NCBI GenBank assembly: GCA_020639135.1
Contig: JACKHE010000006.1
Location: 124,001 to 188,000, forward strand
Direction of reading: 5' to 3'
DNA length: 64,000 nucleotides
Origin: Phycisphaeraceae bacterium
GTDB taxonomy: Bacteria; Planctomycetota; Phycisphaerae; Phycisphaerales; UBA1924
Numbering within the stretch: position 1 is the stretch's first letter; each line of letters starts with the position of its first letter. The notes below the pieces were generated by a model, which saw only the letters and a program-made list of their open reading frames with translations, was not told the origin of the DNA and did not search any database. Positions 35,553 to 44,913 of this stretch are shown in pieces. Position numbers and translations under genes: made by a program.

Positions 35553-36332
35553 ATGGGCCATAGCAGGCTCGGCAGCCTACCGAGATCTCGCAAATGGCAA
35601 GAGGTCGTCAGCCTCATCGCTATAGGAGCGGGGGTTGATCAGATTGCGAATGCAGTCATTCGCGCTGCAGAAAACGGGTTAAGAAAGATCTCACATCACA
35701 ATGGTCTCGTGGAGGGCGTATGGTGCCTCACGCAACTGACTGCTGCAGCCCGGGATCCTGATTTTGCCGAGTCCTTACGCAGTCGCGGTTTCGATGTAGG
35801 TGACAAGCCATCCCTTCCGGGGATCCTCGCAGCAGTTTCTGATCGAATCGATGCGAGCATGCCCAATTCACGCGGTCGGACCGATTTGGGTGAAATCGCA
35901 CAATGCGCTGCTGTCGAAACCATTAACACGGTCGTGACGCAACGGACCGAGTCCCTCTATGGAGTGTCTCCAGAAGATGTCCAGAGAGCGTTTCGTGATC
36001 TCGGAACCAAGAAAGGATTTGGCGAATTGTCGCGTCAGTACTTTGCACAAGTAACAGAGAAGGTGCTCGGTGCCTATGTCAGCCGCGAGGGGGCCAACCA
36101 TATCGGAGAAGGTCAGCGATTCGCTAATCTCGCGGATAAGGCCGTATTTGATACGGCTCTCCGCACTCATGCTCGAGAGGCTTCGGTGATCGTTGAGCGA
36201 TTCTCGGGTGAATGGTTGAGCAAACGTAGTTGGGAGAGAGGACCAGATGGCATCACTCGTAAGGATGCCGGCGGCTTCGCTCATGTAGCGATTCAAAAAA
36301 TGATTGATGAACTAAAAGAGGGGGCCAAGTGA
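35553..36332 (+). CDS. Unknown partner protein of the QueC-like enzyme, N-terminal Met-Gly
   Basis: The 259-residue protein has no family I recognise. It is soluble and mostly helical. The ATG at 35553 is preceded by a perfect AGGAGG with eight-base spacing, while the earlier ATG at 35532 has none; the mature protein would therefore begin Gly-His-Ser after Met removal. Its stop overlaps the GTG of the QueC-like gene. Size, order and the Met-Gly start resemble QatB of the Qat defence system, but the sequence does not match what I remember of QatB. Its GC content is lower than its phage neighbours, which points to acquired cargo. Confidence 0.75.
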   Translation: MGHSRLGSLPRSRKWQEVVSLIAIGAGVDQIANAVIRAAENGLRKISHHNGLVEGVWCLTQLTAAARDPDFAESLRSRGFDVGDKPSLPGILAAVSDRIDASMPNSRGRTDLGEIAQCAAVETINTVVTQRTESLYGVSPEDVQRAFRDLGTKKGFGELSRQYFAQVTEKVLGAYVSREGANHIGEGQRFANLADKAVFDTALRTHAREASVIVERFSGEWLSKRSWERGPDGITRKDAGGFAHVAIQKMIDELKEGAK

Positions 36333-38344
36333 AACCTCCTGAATGTACATTCCTCTGTAATGAAGCCGCGTCCGGGCGTAAATCAACGGCATCTGTTCAT
36401 AAACTTCGGACTTTCGGCTCGCATCGCAACGTGCGACTTAGATTGGATCACTTAGGAGCCAAACTCAATCGGAATATTCCTGAGCGTCACATCGATCTCG
36501 TCGAAATCGCTTCAATGGTCTATATCGCCGATCAGATCGCTCGCAGAGGCGCCCACGATGTTGAACAGATGGGGGCCAACTGGCGACGAGATCTCCGCTT
36601 CGAAATCTCTGTGCGCGACCCCGCGTTCTGGTCAACGCCAGAAGTCAATGACTCGCTCACGGATCTACTCAGCTTCTTGTCAGAAGATCACTATGAATTC
36701 GCTTTTTCCAAATCCAGCACTCCACCAATAATCGACAAGTATTTGGAGTTCGGTGCGCCGGATGGTGAGGAATCACTTGATTCTGTGATTTTATTTTCTG
36801 GTGGAATCGATTCTCTCGGCGGTGTTATCGAGCGTGTAGTTCAAGATGGGGAACGGGCGGTCCTCGTTTCTCATGAATCGACCACGAAGCTTCGATCGCG
36901 AATTCGTGCCTTGCGATCAATGATTGACTCAGCCGCAGAAAAAAATAAGCCTGAGTATGTCACGGTCATCGTCAATAAGGAAGACTTGGCGGAGAAAGAT
37001 TACACGCAACGGTCGCGGTCCTTCCTCTATGCTGCTCTCGCTACAGCTGTCGCGCGCATGGCTGGGCTCGATACGATCCAGTTCTTCGAAAATGGTGTTG
37101 TCAGTCTTAACTTGCCTTTGTCCGCACAAATCATCGGGAGCCGGGCGACGCGTACGACGCACCCGAAAGTTCTAGATGGCATGCGGAAATTGTTCTCGTT
37201 GATTAATGAGTCGGAATTTCTGGTCACAAATGATTTTATTTGGAAAACCAAATCAGATGTCGTTGAAGGAATCGTTCGCGCTGGGCATGGTGCGATGGTT
37301 CCGTATTCTACCAGCTGCACGCATGTTTGGCAGATGAGCAAGAGTCATCCGCATTGCGGGATTTGCTCTCAGTGCATCGACCGGCGTTTTGCTGTCCTGG
37401 CTGGCGGCGCCGGCGGATTCGAGCAATCAAGTCAATACGGTGTTGATCTGCTGGTCGGAGAGCGCGGCAAGGGTGAAAACCGAATCATGATGGCATCCTA
37501 CCTCGAAACGGCCCAGCAGATTGTACGAATGAAAGAGGCGGAGTTTTTTAGTCGCTATGGGGAGGCAGCCAGGGCGATTAGGCACGTTGGGTTGCCGGAT
37601 GAAGAGGCAGCGAGGCAAATATTTAATTTATACAAGAGGCATTCTGAACAGGTGATAAGTGTAATTGACGATAGTGTCGCCCAGAACAGCTCGCCGATTC
37701 GATCACGATCATTGCCCGAATCATGCACCGTAAGACTCGTGCAAGACCCTAGGCCATCATCGGGATCACAAGCAACGGTTGTAGTCCACAAATCCATTGA
37801 GCATCAGTACCGGTTTAATAGGGTTGGTGATATGTGGGAATTGTGGTTCCGCGGTAAACAGGTATGGCTCAGTAAAAATATCGGGTATCTCTATATCGAA
37901 CAACTAATTCGTTTTCCAAACAAGCCATTTAGTGTCTCAGACCTTCTTGTGCAGGTCTATCCCGAAGCGATCAAGATTAAACCATCGAAGGGCGAAGCCA
38001 AAGTCGATCGGGTAGCGCAACTGGCATATCACGCAAGATTGAAAGAGCTCGAGGCAGAACTTGATGACGCGAATCGATTATTTGATTTGGCATTAGTTGA
38101 TCGGATCGAACGCGAGAAGCAGCAACTGATTCAGGTGATCAAGGAGACTAAATTTGCTCGTCGACCAAAGGCTGAGGATCGTGATCAGAAACTGATACGT
38201 GACAGGGTTTGCAATGCCATTACCCGCGCTATCGATCACGTCAGTAAATATGACTCGGAAGCCGCCAATCATTTTCGGGATGCCATAAGCAAGGGATCCG
38301 CAGTGACTTATGCGCCGTCAAGGCCAGTGGCTTGGGAGTTTTAG
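36329..38344 (+). CDS. QueC-like PP-loop ATPase with C-terminal winged-helix-like module
   Basis: The 671-residue protein has a QueC-like core: PP-loop SGGIDS at 157-162 and a zinc site of four cysteines (C330, C343, C346, C349, in HCGICSQC). QueC makes 7-cyano-7-deazaguanine, and related enzymes in type IV CBASS and Qat act in phage defence. Residues 1-150 are a lineage-specific extension. The C-terminal part (about 490-671) has WELWFRGKQVWLSKNIGYLYIEQL, then an AITRAIDHV/VTYAPSRPVAW ending, matching a module otherwise found at the ends of large regulators. The GTG start is coupled to the preceding gene. Codon use is AT-richer than the surrounding phage genes. Confidence 0.82.
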   Translation: MKPPECTFLCNEAASGRKSTASVHKLRTFGSHRNVRLRLDHLGAKLNRNIPERHIDLVEIASMVYIADQIARRGAHDVEQMGANWRRDLRFEISVRDPAFWSTPEVNDSLTDLLSFLSEDHYEFAFSKSSTPPIIDKYLEFGAPDGEESLDSVILFSGGIDSLGGVIERVVQDGERAVLVSHESTTKLRSRIRALRSMIDSAAEKNKPEYVTVIVNKEDLAEKDYTQRSRSFLYAALATAVARMAGLDTIQFFENGVVSLNLPLSAQIIGSRATRTTHPKVLDGMRKLFSLINESEFLVTNDFIWKTKSDVVEGIVRAGHGAMVPYSTSCTHVWQMSKSHPHCGICSQCIDRRFAVLAGGAGGFEQSSQYGVDLLVGERGKGENRIMMASYLETAQQIVRMKEAEFFSRYGEAARAIRHVGLPDEEAARQIFNLYKRHSEQVISVIDDSVAQNSSPIRSRSLPESCTVRLVQDPRPSSGSQATVVVHKSIEHQYRFNRVGDMWELWFRGKQVWLSKNIGYLYIEQLIRFPNKPFSVSDLLVQVYPEAIKIKPSKGEAKVDRVAQLAYHARLKELEAELDDANRLFDLALVDRIEREKQQLIQVIKETKFARRPKAEDRDQKLIRDRVCNAITRAIDHVSKYDSEAANHFRDAISKGSAVTYAPSRPVAWEF

Positions 38345-38499
38345 TCCCGCTACAGCAAATGTAGCAACGCACTACGCGGCAAGTCGCCCCGGGATTTCCG
38401 GAGCGGCTGCCCAGCGGAATGCTCTCCACATCCAGTTTGTCCGCTTGCGACGAGCCGCCGCTGGGTCTTGCGTCGTGAGTCCCCATCGAGGAGGCAACT

Positions 38500-39066
38500 A
38501 TGCCCGCCCCGACTTGTGTGGACTCAGTGTCCGGAACCCGATCGATTTGGCCAGTTTATGACCTCGACCCACTCACTCGCCGCCGGATCCGCTACCGAGC
38601 CGACCGCCTCGCTCGGGTCTTCAACCTCACCCATGAGGACCGCGAGGACCTTGCTCATGATCTCGCCGCCGAGGTCCTCCGCGCCATGCCCCGGCATGAC
38701 CCGGAGCGGTTCCCGGCGGCGGCCTTCGCTCGGGGGGTCATGGATCACTGGTACAAGCACACCGCCCGGCAGCTCCGCTCGCGCCGCGAGAGGGGACCGG
38801 TGTTCGTGTCTCTGCACGGGCGGTCTTGCCAGTCGTCGGCGTTCGAGGATCGCCGCTCCTCCCACGTCGCCAGCGCGGATCTTCGGATGGACCTCGAGCC
38901 GCTGCTTCGGGCGCTGCCGCGCGAGCTCGGGGAGTTGGCCGAGCAGCTCAAATCCAAGAGCGTCGCGGAGATCGCGGACGAACGCGGTGTGCACCGCGGG
39001 ACGGTCTACCGGCACGTGAAGCAGCTGCGCGAGCTACTCGCGCCAGCCCAGTCCTTGCTCTGTTAA
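38500..39066 (+). CDS. Sigma-70-like factor of the prophage
   Basis: The 188-residue protein looks like a short ECF-type sigma factor. The N-terminal helical part (LTRRRIRYRADRLARVFNLTHEDREDLAHDLAAEVLRAMP) is region-2-like, and the C-terminus has a region-4-like helix-turn-helix (SVAEIADERGVHRGTVYRHVKQL). It lies at the start of the replication module, so it may direct RNA polymerase to phage promoters. GAGGAGG precedes the ATG. Confidence 0.72.
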   Translation: MPAPTCVDSVSGTRSIWPVYDLDPLTRRRIRYRADRLARVFNLTHEDREDLAHDLAAEVLRAMPRHDPERFPAAAFARGVMDHWYKHTARQLRSRRERGPVFVSLHGRSCQSSAFEDRRSSHVASADLRMDLEPLLRALPRELGELAEQLKSKSVAEIADERGVHRGTVYRHVKQLRELLAPAQSLLC

Positions 39067-39245
39067 CCCGGCGCGCGACAGTTCGGCGGCTCGGGCAGAG
39101 GGGTACAGGCGTGCCCCTCGCCCGAACGCCGCCGCCGTCTCCTCCCGACCCCCGCGCCACCGACCTCGTGCCGCTCGTCCGCCTCGGGCAGGGCGAATAC
39201 ACGCGCGAGTTCTTCCCCGATCAACCCAGCACGAGGAGCAACGCC

Positions 39246-39986
39246 ATGCCGCTGACCGATTCGCTCATCACCACCACGACGCCGGCACCGCCCAAGATGA
39301 TCGTGTACGGCCAGCCGGGCGTCGGCAAGACGACCTTCGCGGCGCAGGCCGGGGCGCTGCTGATCGACTGCGAGAACGGCGCCGGGGCGATCCCGGGTCT
39401 GACCCGCACGCCGTTCCTCAAGACATGGAGCGAGATGCGGGCCTGGCTCGACGAGCTGGCGCTCAACGGCCCGCCCGAGGGCGTCGGCGTCGTGGCGATC
39501 GACACGCTCGACTGGATGTGCAGCCGGATCGTCGAGCACGTCGTCATCGAGCTCGACCCGAAATCCCAGGGCGACATCACCAACACCATCGGCAGCGCGC
39601 ACGGCGGCTACTACAAGGCGCGCGAGATCGTCCAGAACATCGTCAGCCGCGACCTGCTCCCGGCGCTCAACGCGATCAGCGAGCACGGCGTCGCCGTCCT
39701 GCTCCTGGCCCACGCGGCCAACGCGAAGATGACGCTGCCCGAGGGGTACGACATCCGCACCGCCGCCCCCGACACGCCCGCCTGGCTGACGCCGCTCTTC
39801 ACCGAGTGGGCGGACGCGGTGCTCTTCGCCACGCGGGGCAACGACGGGGTGCGCGCGCTCACGACGGAGTGGACGCCCACTGTGTGCGCCAAGAACCGGT
39901 ACGCGCTGCCCAACCCGATGGAGTTCTCGTGGTCGGCGCTCATGCGCGGCATCAGCGCTTCAGCGAACCACCAACCGAACGACTGA
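39246..39986 (+). CDS. Phage AAA/RecA-like ATPase (Sak4-type candidate)
   Basis: The 246-residue ATP-binding protein has Walker A GQPGVGKTTFAAQ and a Walker B-like VVAIDTLDW. Short RecA-like ATPases of this size next to DUF669 proteins are common in phage recombination modules and are classed as Sak4-like annealing factors. The GAGGAG site before the ATG at 39246 decides the start. About 180 bases to the previous gene hold no clear feature. Confidence 0.82.
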   Translation: MPLTDSLITTTTPAPPKMIVYGQPGVGKTTFAAQAGALLIDCENGAGAIPGLTRTPFLKTWSEMRAWLDELALNGPPEGVGVVAIDTLDWMCSRIVEHVVIELDPKSQGDITNTIGSAHGGYYKAREIVQNIVSRDLLPALNAISEHGVAVLLLAHAANAKMTLPEGYDIRTAAPDTPAWLTPLFTEWADAVLFATRGNDGVRALTTEWTPTVCAKNRYALPNPMEFSWSALMRGISASANHQPND

Positions 39987-40019
39987 ACCACCAACCCTCT
40001 TTCTTGGAGAACCAACGAC

Positions 40020-40472
40020 ATGGCCACACTGCACTTCAACGCGAACGAGGTCGATCCCGCCACCCCGTTCGAAGCCATCCCGGCCGGGACGTACGCGGCG
40101 ATCATCTCCGAATCGGAGATGAAGACGACCAAGACGGGCAACGGCAAGTACCTCCAGCTGACGCTCCAGGTCACCGAGGGCGCGCACCGGGGGCGCCTGC
40201 TCTGGGCCCGCCTGAACATCGAGAACCCGAGCGAGACGGCGGTGCAGATCGCCCGCTCCGAGCTGTCGGCGATCTGCCGGGCGGTCGGCGTCATGGCGCC
40301 GAGGGACTCGATCGAGCTGCACAACATCCCGCTGAGAATCCACGTCGCGTGCAAGAAACGCGACGACACGGGCGAGATCGCCAACGAGATCAAGGGATAC
40401 GAGAGCCAGCGCGGGGCCGCGCCCGCGGCAGCCGCCGCGACGCCGGGAAGCACGCCGCCGTGGAAGCGCTGA
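40020..40472 (+). CDS. DUF669-family phage protein
   Basis: The 150-residue protein has the DUF669 pattern: FEAIPAGTYAAIISESEMKTT, GKYLQLTLQVTEGAHRGRLLWARLNIEN and LRIHVACKK. The family is thought to be an OB-fold single-stranded DNA-binding protein that works with the neighbouring ATPase. The Ala/Pro-rich tail ends in PPWKR, similar to acidic or aromatic SSB tips. GGAGA precedes the ATG. Confidence 0.88.
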   Translation: MATLHFNANEVDPATPFEAIPAGTYAAIISESEMKTTKTGNGKYLQLTLQVTEGAHRGRLLWARLNIENPSETAVQIARSELSAICRAVGVMAPRDSIELHNIPLRIHVACKKRDDTGEIANEIKGYESQRGAAPAAAAATPGSTPPWKR

Positions 40473-40831
40473 TCCAGCCCAACCTTGCGATCGATCTGCC
40501 GTACCCGCCCAGCGTCAACCACTACTGGCGCCGGGTGGGAACGAGGACGCTCATCAGCCGCGAGGGGCGGCGGCACCGCAGGGACGTGTGCGCCGCCCTC
40601 GCGGCCCTTGGCCGGGCGCCGATGACCGGCAGGCTGAGCGTGAGCATTGTCGTCCACCCGCCCGACCGGCGCCGGCGCGACCTCGACAACCTCGCCAAGG
40701 CGCTCCTCGACGCGCTCGAGCACGCCGGGGCGTACCGCGATGACTCGCAGATCGATCTCCTGTCGCTGGAGCGCGGCGCCGTGATCCCGCGGGGCAGCGT
40801 CGCCGTCGAGATCACGGAGGTAAGCCACTGA
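40460..40831 (+). CDS. RusA-family Holliday junction resolvase
   Basis: The 123-residue endonuclease resolves branched DNA. The catalytic region is RRRDLDNLAKALLDALEHAG followed by YRDDSQI, which carries the conserved acidic residues. The N-terminus has LPYPPSVNHYWRR, typical of RusA. The GTG start overlaps the DUF669 gene by 13 bases, and the stop overlaps the helicase ATG. Confidence 0.93.
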   Translation: MEALIQPNLAIDLPYPPSVNHYWRRVGTRTLISREGRRHRRDVCAALAALGRAPMTGRLSVSIVVHPPDRRRRDLDNLAKALLDALEHAGAYRDDSQIDLLSLERGAVIPRGSVAVEITEVSH

Positions 40832-42513
40832 TGGAGCTGCGTCCCTACCAGACCGAGGCGGTGAGCGCCGTCTACGACCACCTGCGCGAGCGCGACGACA
40901 ACCCCTGCGTGGTCATCCCGACGGGCGGCGGGAAGACGCCGGTGATCGCGACGATCTGCCGCGACGCGGTCGAGCTCTGGGACGGCCGCGTCGTGATCCT
41001 GGCCCACGTTAAGGAGCTGCTCGAGCAGGCCGTCGAGAAGATCGCCGCGATCGCGCCGGGCCTGCCCATCGGCATCTACTCGGCCGGGCTCGGGCGCAAG
41101 GACCTCGGCTACGCGGTCACCGTCGCGGGCATCCAGAGCCTCTGGAAAAAGGCGTGCGACCTCGGGCCGGTCGATCTGATCATTGTGGACGAGGCGCACA
41201 TGGTGCCGGCCGAGGACGACGGCATGTACCGCCGGTTCATCGCCGACGCCAGGGTGGTGAACCCGAGCGTCCGGATCGTCGGGCTGACGGCGACGCCGTA
41301 CCGGATGAAGTCCGGGGAGATCTGCGGGCCGGGCAATATCCTCAACCACGTCTGCTCCGTGGTCGGGGTGCGGGAGCTGATCGCCCGCGGCTACCTCTCG
41401 CCGCTAAGAACCCGGGCGGGGAGCGCGCGAGCGGACACGAGCGCGCTCCGCGTCCGCGCCGGCGAGTTCGTCGCCGGCGAGGTCGAGGACCTGATGGACA
41501 CCGAGGCGCTCGTCGAGTCGGCGTGCGAGGAGATCGTCGGGTTGACCGCCGACCGCAAGGCGACGCTGATCTTCTCGTCGGGCGTCCGGCACGGGCGCCA
41601 CATCGCTCGGACCCTTCAGGATCGCCACGGCGCCGAGTGCGGGTTCGTCTGCGGCGAGACCTCATCAGACGAACGCTCCGAGATCCTCGGCCGCTTCCGT
41701 TCCGGGGGCCTGCAATACCTGTGCAACGTCAACGTCCTGACGACCGGCTTCGACGCCCCGCACATCGACTGCGTGGCGCTGGTGCGGCCGACGATGTCGC
41801 CGGGGCTCTACTACCAGATGGTCGGTCGCGGCTTCCGCATGTCGCCGGGCAAGGCCGACTGCCTCGTCCTGGACTTCGGCGGCAACGTGCTCCGCCACGG
41901 CCCGGTGGACGCGGTGCGGGTCTCCACGTTCGACCGGGGCGATGGCGAGGCGCCGGCCAAGGAGTGCCCCGAGTGCCGGGCGCTGATCCTCGCCGGCTAC
42001 TCGGCGTGCCCCGAGTGCGGCTACGAGTTCCCCGAGCCCGAGCGGCGCCGGCACGAGGCCCGGGCGACGACGGAGGGCATTCTCTCCGGCCAGACAACGT
42101 GCGAGGAGCACCGCGTCAGCGGAACGACCTACCACGTCCACTACAAGCGCAGCGACCCGAGCGCCCCGCCGACGATGCGCGTCGAGTACCGCGTCGGGTT
42201 CAGCGCCTACTTCCGCGAGTGGGTCTGCTTCGAGCACGAGGGCTACGCGCTGGCCAAGGCGTCGCAGTGGTGGCTGGCGCGGTCGAACGAGCCGTTCCCG
42301 TCGAGCGTGGAGGAGGCGGTCGAGCTGGCGCTCCTGGGCGCGCTGGCCGAGACGGAGTCGATCACCGTCGAGCGCAAGGCCGGGGAGCAGTTCGACCGGA
42401 TCATCGCGCACCGTCTCGGCGCCAAGCCGCCGCGGCTCGACAGTGACGAGGGGCTGCCCGAATACACGCCCGCCACCTCGTGCGGAATCCCGCTCTCCGA
42501 GATCCCGTTCTGA
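40831..42513 (+). CDS. Phage superfamily 2 DEAD/DEAH-box helicase
   Basis: The 560-residue helicase has LRPYQTEAV, motif I PTGGGKTPV, motif II DEAH, motif III GLTATPYR and motif VI QMVGRGFR. A zinc-ribbon-like ECPECR/CPECGYEF follows at about 375-400, and a C-terminal domain of about 150 residues has no clear match. It should unwind DNA in phage replication or repair. Its start and stop overlap the neighbours by one base each (TGATG). Confidence 0.93.
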   Translation: MELRPYQTEAVSAVYDHLRERDDNPCVVIPTGGGKTPVIATICRDAVELWDGRVVILAHVKELLEQAVEKIAAIAPGLPIGIYSAGLGRKDLGYAVTVAGIQSLWKKACDLGPVDLIIVDEAHMVPAEDDGMYRRFIADARVVNPSVRIVGLTATPYRMKSGEICGPGNILNHVCSVVGVRELIARGYLSPLRTRAGSARADTSALRVRAGEFVAGEVEDLMDTEALVESACEEIVGLTADRKATLIFSSGVRHGRHIARTLQDRHGAECGFVCGETSSDERSEILGRFRSGGLQYLCNVNVLTTGFDAPHIDCVALVRPTMSPGLYYQMVGRGFRMSPGKADCLVLDFGGNVLRHGPVDAVRVSTFDRGDGEAPAKECPECRALILAGYSACPECGYEFPEPERRRHEARATTEGILSGQTTCEEHRVSGTTYHVHYKRSDPSAPPTMRVEYRVGFSAYFREWVCFEHEGYALAKASQWWLARSNEPFPSSVEEAVELALLGALAETESITVERKAGEQFDRIIAHRLGAKPPRLDSDEGLPEYTPATSCGIPLSEIPF

Positions 42514-44708
42514 TGCCCGGCGACGAGGACACCCTGCTCTCGGCGGCGCGCTCGTACCTGGCTCGCGGGTACCGGCCCGTGCCTGTGCCCGCAGGCTCGA
42601 AGGCGCCCGTCCTTCCGGGCTGGCAGCGCCTGACGCTCGACGCCGATTCGCTGCCGGCGCACTTCAACGGGACGGGCAACATCGGGCTGATCCTGGGCGA
42701 GCCGAGCGGGCGCCTGGTGGACGTGGACCTCGACTGCCCCGAGGCGCGCGAGCTGGCCGCTGAATACCTCCCCCCGACGGGCGCCAGGACCGGCCGCCCG
42801 AGCGCGCCGGCGTCGCACTGGTGGTACATCGCGCCGGGCGCGCGCACGAAACGGCACAGCGACCCGGTGGACCGGAGCGCCATCGTCGAGCTCCGCAGCA
42901 CGGGCGCCCAGACGCTCGTCGGTCCCAGCGTGCATCCCGGCGGCGAGTTGTACGACTCTCTCGTCGGCGAGCCCTCCGCCGTGGACCCCGCCCGACTGGC
43001 CGCGTGCGTGGCGGCGCTGGCGGAGGCGGTCGTGCGGGCCAGGCACGGCGAGGTCGCGCCCACGGCGGAGCGTCCGCCGCCGAGCGGCCCGAGGGCGGGC
43101 CGTCCCGCCGGCGAGGACGCGGAACGCCGCGCCGCTTCGTACCTCGACGCGATGCCGCCGGCGGTCTCCGGGCAGGGCGGGCACAACAGGACCTACGCCG
43201 CAGCGACGGCGCTCGTTCACGGCTTCGGCCTCGACGAACCGACCGCGCTGAACCTGCTGCTCGACCGCTACAACCCGCGCTGCGAGCCGCCGTGGTCGGA
43301 GAAGGAGCTGCGCCACAAGGTCGCCGAGGCCGCGACGAAGCCGCACGACAGGCCCTTCGGCTGGCTGCGCGATTCAATCGCCAGCAATCCTGACGTTGAC
43401 CTGTCTCAACTCACTCTCACCGAGAGCGGGAGTTCTGTCGGTTCTGCCGGCTGTCGGTCACGCCAGGGATCCGACCGCCCGCCGGACCCCGGGCCGATCC
43501 CCGACCGCCTGCTGCGGGCGCCGGGGCTGATCGGCGAGGTGATCGACTACAACCTCGCGACGGCGACGCGCCCGCAGCCGACGCTGGCGCTGGCTGCGGC
43601 GGTCTGCCTCCAGGCCGTCCTGGCGGCGCGCAAGGTGCGCGACGAGCGCGGCAACCGCACGAACCTCTACTGCGTCGGCGTCGCGCCCTCGGGCGCCGGC
43701 AAGGACCACGCCCGCAAGGTCAACAAGAAGATCCTCTTCGCCTCGGGCCTCGTCGGGCACGAGGGCAACGAGGACCTGGCGTCGGACGCCGGGCTCGTGA
43801 CGGCGGTCGAGGCCGAGCCCGCGAGCCTCTTCCAGATCGACGAGTTCGGCCGCTTCCTGCGCACGATCGGCGACCCCAAGAAGGCCCCGCACCTCTACAA
43901 CGTGCTCACCGCGCTGATGAAGCTCTACTCCAGCGCCGACACGGTCTTCCGGGGCAAGGCCTACGCCGACAAGAAACGCAACAAGGTCATCGACCAGCCG
44001 TGCGTGAGCGTGTACGGCACGACGGTGCCCGAGCACTTCTTCGAGTCGCTCACCGCCGACAGCCTCGCCGACGGGTTCGTCGCGCGCCTGTTCGTGTTCG
44101 AGTCGCCGCCGGGAGTCCCGCCGCGGCGGCGCTCGCCGGCGGCGCCCGTGCCCGAGCCGATCGTCGACGCCGCCCGGTGGTGGGGGGCGTTCGCGCCCGG
44201 CGGCAACCTCCGGAGCGAGCACCCCGAGCCGCTGGTCGTGGCGACGACGCCCGAGGGCGGCGCGGTCTTCGACCGGCTGGCGGCGATGGTGGACGAGCGG
44301 CTCGGCGACGAGACGGACGCGGGCCGGGCGCTCTGGGCCCGCGCCGAGGAGAAGGCGTGCCGCCTGGCGCTGGTCCACGCGTGCAGCGCGTGCTGCGAGA
44401 GCCCCGTCATCGACGCGGCCGCGGCGGGTTGGGCGTGCGAGCTGAGCGAGCACCTGACCCGTCGGATGCTCTACGTCTGCCACGAGTGGGTGGCCGAGGG
44501 CCAGTTCGACGCGCGGCAGAAGCGCGTGCTGCGCATCGTGCGCGGCGCTGATGGAAAGATCTCGCGCTCGGACCTGTGCCGCAAGACGCAGTGGCTGACG
44601 CAGCGCGAGCGTCAGGAGGTCATCGACAACCTCCTGGAAACCGGGCAGTTGCATCAGGGAGCCGAGGTGACGGCGACCAAGCCGAGGGTGGTCTATGCGC
44701 TGGCGTGA
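42513..44708 (+). CDS. Primase-polymerase / DUF3987 replication protein
   Basis: The 731-residue protein has an N-terminal AEP-type primase-polymerase domain: GYRPVPVPAGSKAPVLPGW, NIGLILGEPSGRLVDVDLDC with its catalytic acidic residues, and ASHWWYIAPG. After a linker, a DUF3987 ATPase-like domain follows, with VGVAPSGAGKDHARKV as Walker A and FQIDEFGRFL as Walker B. It likely starts phage DNA synthesis. It is coupled to the helicase (TGATG). Confidence 0.85.
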   Translation: MPGDEDTLLSAARSYLARGYRPVPVPAGSKAPVLPGWQRLTLDADSLPAHFNGTGNIGLILGEPSGRLVDVDLDCPEARELAAEYLPPTGARTGRPSAPASHWWYIAPGARTKRHSDPVDRSAIVELRSTGAQTLVGPSVHPGGELYDSLVGEPSAVDPARLAACVAALAEAVVRARHGEVAPTAERPPPSGPRAGRPAGEDAERRAASYLDAMPPAVSGQGGHNRTYAAATALVHGFGLDEPTALNLLLDRYNPRCEPPWSEKELRHKVAEAATKPHDRPFGWLRDSIASNPDVDLSQLTLTESGSSVGSAGCRSRQGSDRPPDPGPIPDRLLRAPGLIGEVIDYNLATATRPQPTLALAAAVCLQAVLAARKVRDERGNRTNLYCVGVAPSGAGKDHARKVNKKILFASGLVGHEGNEDLASDAGLVTAVEAEPASLFQIDEFGRFLRTIGDPKKAPHLYNVLTALMKLYSSADTVFRGKAYADKKRNKVIDQPCVSVYGTTVPEHFFESLTADSLADGFVARLFVFESPPGVPPRRRSPAAPVPEPIVDAARWWGAFAPGGNLRSEHPEPLVVATTPEGGAVFDRLAAMVDERLGDETDAGRALWARAEEKACRLALVHACSACCESPVIDAAAAGWACELSEHLTRRMLYVCHEWVAEGQFDARQKRVLRIVRGADGKISRSDLCRKTQWLTQRERQEVIDNLLETGQLHQGAEVTATKPRVVYALA

Positions 44709-44913
44709 AATGAATCATTCAATCTTTCCTCTAGGCATCGCGCGCTGTGCGCGCGCGGGGGGAGAGGGGGAGCGGGTTGAAGTATTGAAAGATCTCTCTT
44801 TTTCTGATTTATCTGTCGTTCCCATCGGGAGTTGCGCACGCCGAATCTTTCACAATCCTTCAGCGCGCAATAGGCGCTTACACGCCCCTTATCGACAACG
44901 CTTTGTCGCAACC

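Noticed and set aside
38346..38366. Short GCTAC/GTAGC inverted repeat after the QueC-like gene
   Set aside because: The stem is only five base pairs with no T-run, and no second copy was found that would mark an attachment site.
44740..44754. GCGCGC-TGT-GCGCGC hairpin between two convergent genes
   Set aside because: There is no T-run on either side, so it cannot be called a terminator; it may be chance in GC-rich DNA.
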